Assembly: GCA_030762895.1 (NCBI GenBank)
Contig: CM061062.1
Location: forward strand, 271,001-335,000
Reading direction: 5' to 3'
From: Sophora flavescens
Taxonomy: Eukaryota; Streptophyta; Magnoliopsida; Fabales; Fabaceae
Length of the DNA stretch: 64,000 nucleotides
Both the position numbers and the translations under genes were made by a program. Shown here piece by piece: positions 59,340-64,000 of this stretch; positions within the stretch are counted from its first letter, which is position 1, and every line of letters starts with the position of its first letter. The notes under the pieces were generated by a model that was given only the letters and a program-made list of their open reading frames with translations, was not told the origin of the DNA and ran no database searches.

Positions 59340-61238
59340 GGGTACAATGATAAGCCCACGAGATACTCGGTGAATTGGTACAAAACAACACTAGAAGGGG
59401 GTTGAATAATGTTTTCTTAAATCAGAGTTTTCTTAGCACAAAACAAAATTCAGCGCAGATCAGATGCTTTTTCATATATGCCTGTTTCAGCAAGCTGAAT
59501 TAATTAAAGCAACTACTAACAATCCCCAAAATATTAGTAATAGTAAATAAAAAACTGTAATTAAAAATCAAGATAAGGAAGAGAGTACTTAGAGATTTAT
59601 CATAGTTCACCCACAAACTTTGGGCTACATCCAGTCATTGTTTCACCAAGTTTTATCACTATAACTTTTCAAGGTTACAAACGAGTATTATTTGCACACC
59701 TAGCCTCTCCAGGCTTAACCACAAGTATTGTTTGCACACCTAGCCTCTTCAGACTCAACAACAAGTATTCCTTCAACAAGCCTCTTCAGGCTTACAGAGA
59801 TGAGAGTTGTTTTGAAGCACAAGTTCAATATTACAATAATGCAAATCAACCAGATTGAGACTACAAAGAGTGAATAAGATCTTAGGATCAGGTAGATTGT
59901 AGAGAGTGATCTTCTCTAAAAGATTTGTAATTTGAGAGAAGGAGATCAGAGTATGATAGCTTTCAGCACGAGTATTCTCAGTCAATGGTTCACTTTTAAT
60001 TGTGTGTATCTCTCATGTTCTTCAATCCTCAAGTTATTCATTTTATAATTGACCATAAAAGATCCGTCGAGACACAGTCTTCACTTTGCATAGATCATCT
60101 TTTTATCTTTTGGACAAAAAATGGTCGTTCTGACTTTGCATTAAAGGTTTATGAACGTTGAGGTCCTTTGTTGAACACAAAGCAGAGCAGAGATGCCTTT
60201 CTGACTTGGGCAGTGTAGCTTTCCTTATTTATCCATCATTGAGAAAAGCTTAGAGAAAGGTGCTTTCCGTTTATTGCAGGAAGGAGGATTGTAGAAGTAT
60301 CTTCATGTTTTTTGCTTTTTGTACTCTTTCAAAGACAAGAGAATTCATATTATATTCCTTTGAATATTTGATTCCTTTCTTCGATGGTTCTCTTTCCTTC
60401 AGATTCCCAAGTGAGCCTTCAAGAAATGTTTTTCTTTAAACATTACTTAGTGACAAGGGAATATGCCCTTTGCTCAAATGCTTCTTATAACATATCTTCC
60501 AACACATGACTTAGTTCGTTAGACGCCTTATTGGTTCTGACATATCTTCAGACGCTTCTTTAGATCTTCAGACGCATTCTTCTATGATTTTGCTTGAGGT
60601 ATTCTTTTGAGATAATCTGAAGACTTTATCGAATATGTCTGTAACTTGATCTTTCTTGAATTGGTCTTCAATTTTTCTTCAGAGGATTGCATAATTAGCT
60701 TTTTGCAATCTTGCTTAGACGAATGTTGAGATCAGTGTTGATGTAGCTTCTAGAGATTCTTTGATTCTTGCAACTGAGATAGTGAGTCAAGATATTTGTT
60801 GTTCTTTATCAGGAATCTTGAGAGACTTAATTCTTCATTCTTCAACATAATCTTCAATGTGAGTGATTAGATAAGCAGTCCATAAGTTCAACTTTGGCTT
60901 TAGGTTTATCCTTCGAATACTTTTATCTTTCAAGTGTTTGAATATGATCATAAATTTGTTTCTTGGTCTTAGAGCTAGGTTGTCTTTCTTCGTCTTCAAA
61001 GAGTCTAATATTGAGAGCCGAATCAAAAACCGAGCTTCAGCTTATATGAGTCTTATCAGACACATTGCCTTAGCTTATTCATTAAGTTCAAGACAGACGC
61101 ATGGAATGTGCTTTGATTCTTTCATTCTTAGATTGACCTGTTCAAATATTGTCTTTCCTGCACATCTCAAGTAGATGACTAACAACATTCAAACAGTTCA
61201 ATTAAAATCATTTGCTCAATGTTTGGATTCATCAAAAC
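59340..61238 (-). mobile_element. Copia-like LTR or LTR fragment inserted in the Tat remnant
   Basis: This is non-coding sequence separating the two Tat pol pieces. Near 59390 it has a caacactagaagggggttgaa stretch, the inverse of a motif common around Copia LTR ends. The far end, ...ggattcatcaaaaca (61238), is a plausible LTR start on the minus strand. Repeated cacacctagcctct and ttcagacgc phrases occur inside. Termini and duplication are not certain (cacga/cacgg near the two ends is a weak candidate). Confidence 0.45.
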
Positions 61239-61289
61239 ACACGGGTCAACAAGAAAGAAAGTCAGGCACATGACAGAGTCAGACGCTTT

Positions 61290-61659
61290 GTGACTTAACA
61301 CTTGGTAGTTCTTCTGCCCAAGCGCCTTTGGCTCAGCCAATCTTTTCTGCATCTCACCCATAATGACCTTGTTTGCGGCCTCGACTTGTGCATCAGTCTG
61401 CGGGTGCTCCACTAAGGTGACATGGTGCTTTATGCCGAGGTTTATGTAGAATTCTTTCAATCCTTTATTAACAAATTGTATCCCATTGTCTGTTACAACT
61501 TCATATAGAAGAGCATGTCAGCAAATTGCCAGAGGCTCGGCCTCGATCCACTTAGTGAAGTAATCAATACCCACCAACAGAAAATTGACTTATCCATCTG
61601 CCATTGGAAACTTGCCCAAAATATTCATTCCCCAGATGGTAAATGACCACAGGGAGAGC
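61290..61659 (-). pseudogene. Tat/Ogre-type integrase fragment
   Basis: Minus-strand reading gives SLWSFTIWGMNILGKFPM, FLLVGIDYFTKWIEAEPLA, TDNGIQFVNKGLKEFYINLG, VEHPQTDAQVEAANKVIMGE and a damaged region after EMQKRLAEPKAL. These are the core DDE segments of a Ty3/gypsy integrase, with stops and frame lesions. It is the upstream continuation of the pol piece at 57563-59331 and is cut at 61659 by the LTR of element H. Confidence 0.8.
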
Positions 61660-63086
61660 TGATAAGCCTCTGGCTTATCTAGTTTTATAACTAGATAGAC
61701 TGTGGTTTTTGTGCAAATTATTCGAGTTCAATCTCGTTTTCGCCCAAATTTGGCTTTGTTTTGTTCCTAAGTAGACTTTGACTCGTTCTAGGCATTTTTA
61801 GTAGTTTTTAGTCTATTTTGAAAAGAATTACGCCTTTTGTTTCTTTTTTATTGTTTCAGGTTAGAAGTGAAGCTCCGAGAGTCAAGAAAGTCAATGAACA
61901 GTGGAAATTGTCATTCTGGAGATACTCGCCCCGCGAGCCTGAAGATCAGCAAAGCAACAACAGTCATCAATTCTGTCTCGCCTCGCGAGCCACATGCTCG
62001 CCTCGTGAACCTGAAGGCCTGACTGTGCCAGAGAAGTCATCCTTTCGGGATCGCCTCGCTAATCACAGTTCGCCTCGCGAGCATTCAAACTCAGGATGGA
62101 GCCAAAACTGAAATTCGCCCCGCGAACATACTCTCGCCTCGCGAAAGTCCAAATTGAAAGCGCGCCATTTTTAATATTCGCCTCGCGAAAGCATGCTCGC
62201 CTCACGAGTGCGCGCAGAATCAGAACTCTATATATTGCTGTTTCAGAATCAGAAAAAGGAGCTTTTTGATCAGATCTGAATCCTAGTTTTTTCCACTTGT
62301 ATAGAGTAGCGTTTAGGCTAGTTTCTTGTCTCTTTGGAGCTGCGTCTCCTCTTTTCTTTTTCTTATTTCACAATGGTGGTTATGTCCGATTGTTTGTCTA
62401 TGAGCATGAGGAACTAATCCCCTCGTCTGAGGGAACAATGAAGCCACCCATGGCGGTGTAGATTCGATGTGATGTATGTCTTTCTCCCTTTTTCTCAATT
62501 AATGTTTTCCAATTATGATTTGATTGTGTTGATCATATGCATGCGTGATTGACTTGTTAACGTGATGAGGCTTAGTCAGTAATTCGCGTTTAGAACTTGA
62601 ATTGGGATCATCGATCGAATATTGCACGAGAGTGAGTAGGAGATCGGTGCAACCTTATAGGGAACAAGAATTAACAGAGTTTGATGATTAGGGTTATGAC
62701 ACCTAGTAAGTAATCAACTCAATCATTGAATACGTCCTAATGAGCACGACAGTGGATTTAGGAGAATTTGGGGGTCCTGGTTGACATTGTAATTGAACTT
62801 AGGGAGGAATTCATCATCACTTGGGTATGCATGATTGGGTAGGTGGATTTGTGACCTTGGACATTTTAATTTCAGATTTTAATAGCTGAGTTTTATTAGA
62901 TTTGTTAATTGAATTTCGATCCTATTTTCTATCCAATCTCAACCACTTCGCATTACTTGACCAACGTATCTAATTTCCATGAATTGGTAGAATTGGTAGC
63001 CCAATCCTTGTGTTTGACCTCGGTAAATTCTTACCGTGTTATTTTATTACTTGCGACGACCCGGTACACTTGCCGGTGACTCATCA
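61660..63086 (+). repeat. 5' LTR of Athila-like element H
   Basis: 1427 bp, tgataagcctctggcttat to gactcatca. The start aligns with the element B LTR, and the end lies six bases before a tRNA-Asp primer site. It has an array of tcgcctcgcgag-type units (about 61924-62213), then a TATA box (tatatatt, 62229-62236). The candidate duplication on the left is agagc (61655-61659); the partner lies beyond the window. Confidence 0.88.
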
Positions 63087-63092
63087 AGTTTT

Positions 63093-63112
63093 TGGCGCCG
63101 TTGTCGGGGATT
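63093..63112 (+). other. Primer-binding site of element H, tRNA-Asp type
   Basis: tggcgccgttgtcggggatt, complementary to the tRNA-Asp 3' end with one mismatch. Confidence 0.88.
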
Positions 63113-63248
63113 GGCACAACCAATTTTCCTAATTTTTAGGGAATTTGATTAGTTGGTTATGTGATTTTTATTTTTATTTTTATTTCTATTTTTTTTACTA
63201 TTATCTCTCTCTACTTCTTTGATTCCACTTGGTCTTGCCTTGTTTTGT

Positions 63249-64000
63249 ATGCGAGGTACACGAGGGCATGCTTCCGGGTTATGAATATTGTAATGGAGAC
63301 CATGACACTTGGAGCTGTCCGTTCTACTTCTCTCAAGAATATGTGGACTCATGCCATAATTTCTATGACAGCGTGCCCCAGGACAACTATCAGAGTCAGA
63401 ATCAGTATTGAGGTAATATGAGGGGAGACCATCCGGGTTTCGCTTGGAGTAATGCTGGCGATGGTCTAGCTTGGCAACCACAACCTCAACAGGATATTGG
63501 AAGACAACCTTGGGAGTTGGCTCTTGAGAGGACAAATGCGGCAATTGATAAGTTGGCAATCTATACAGAGAAGGTGAATGCGACAGTTGACAAGTTGGCA
63601 ACGCATACAGGGGCGGCAATTCACAATCTAGAGACGCAGGTTGCTCAGCTCGTAAGGCAACTAAATGAGCGTCTCCCAGGAACCTTCCCAGGTGATACCG
63701 AGAACCACCCTAAGAACCAATGCGATGCCATAACAACTAGAAGCAGTGGGGTGTTGGGATCTAACTGGGATGCAACTAGTTCTCAGGGAGTTGAGGAAGA
63801 CAAGGCCCCGGAACAACCACATGTTGAGGAAGAGCAACCTGAGAAAGAGGAATTGACAAGTGACAAGGCTCCAGAACAACCACATGATGAGGAAGAGCAA
63901 CCTAAGGAAGAGGAGTTGGCAAGGGACAAGGCACCGGAGAAAGAGGGGAGAGTTCAAAATGCAGATAAAGTGGTAGTGGATTTCACCATGCTTGCCAAGC
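63249..64000 (+). pseudogene. Element H gag with its N-terminal half deleted, runs off the window
   Basis: The gag start (MRGTRG) is followed after a few codons by the zinc-knuckle region YCNGDHDTWSCPF, with a frame change at the join (about 63265). The whole capsid domain seen in element B (16220 down to about 15450) is missing. A TGA at about 63409 interrupts. Beyond it the frame continues with the coiled-coil-like AAIHNLETQVAQLVRQLNE and a Glu/Pro-rich stretch in which EEEQP and DKAPEQP phrases repeat. The protease would lie past base 64000. Confidence 0.8.

Overview
This is plant nuclear DNA. It holds one confidently identified host gene, a 12-coding-exon RGLG-type RING E3 ubiquitin ligase on the minus strand (46742-50755), embedded in dense, nested transposable elements. 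Ty3/gypsy elements of the Athila, Tekay/Del and Tat types, Copia LTRs, CACTA transposons and small TIR elements all point to a dicot. The MITE at 130-454 and the Copia LTR style resemble those I know from papilionoid legumes, but the species assignment is an inference.

Layout. 1-4154: 5' part of a decayed Athila-type element, with a MITE in its presumed LTR. 4155-5050: Copia-type LTR remnant on the minus strand. 5229-9140: decayed Tekay/Del-type gag-pol (D, plus strand), whose 3' LTR (9141-10355 and 22832-23949) is split by a 12.5 kb insertion. That insertion is element A (10361-22826, TSD aaaag), a non-autonomous Athila-like element with an unrecognised ORF. A's left LTR is itself split by element B (10601-17957, TSD cttca), an Athila-like element with most of pol deleted. 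23950-24978: start of a minus-strand Tekay element (C). 24979-27619: a CACTA transposon. 27620-35151: Athila-type element F with an open 1845-codon gag-pol but no 3' LTR. 35152-37617: rest of the C LTR, then a Tekay RT fragment cut at its catalytic box by a solo LTR of the A family. 38016-43658: a solo Copia LTR holding a 4.27 kb solo Tekay-like LTR. 43664-57060: gene-bearing, AT-rich stretch with MITEs, a SINE, tandem duplications, the RGLG gene and a CACTA end beside a DUF4283 remnant. 57563-61659: broken Tat-type pol cut by a solo LTR and a Copia-like LTR. 61660-64000: 5' end of Athila-type element H, running off the window.

How the parts relate. Target-site duplications and split reading frames give the insertion order. 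The best-supported stack is B in A in D, with D probably in C and C in an older RT. A, B and F share a tRNA-Asp primer site, related 5' and 3' untranslated sequence, and two short stem-loops: one just after the coding region and one just 5' of a polypurine tract. The stem-loop arms differ between elements yet remain paired. F has an open polyprotein, whereas A and B lack pol, so F-like relatives are plausible helpers (inference). Nearly every LTR here also carries an array of short GC-rich or TAATCGATTA palindromes directly upstream of its TATA-like box, in element families that are otherwise unrelated.
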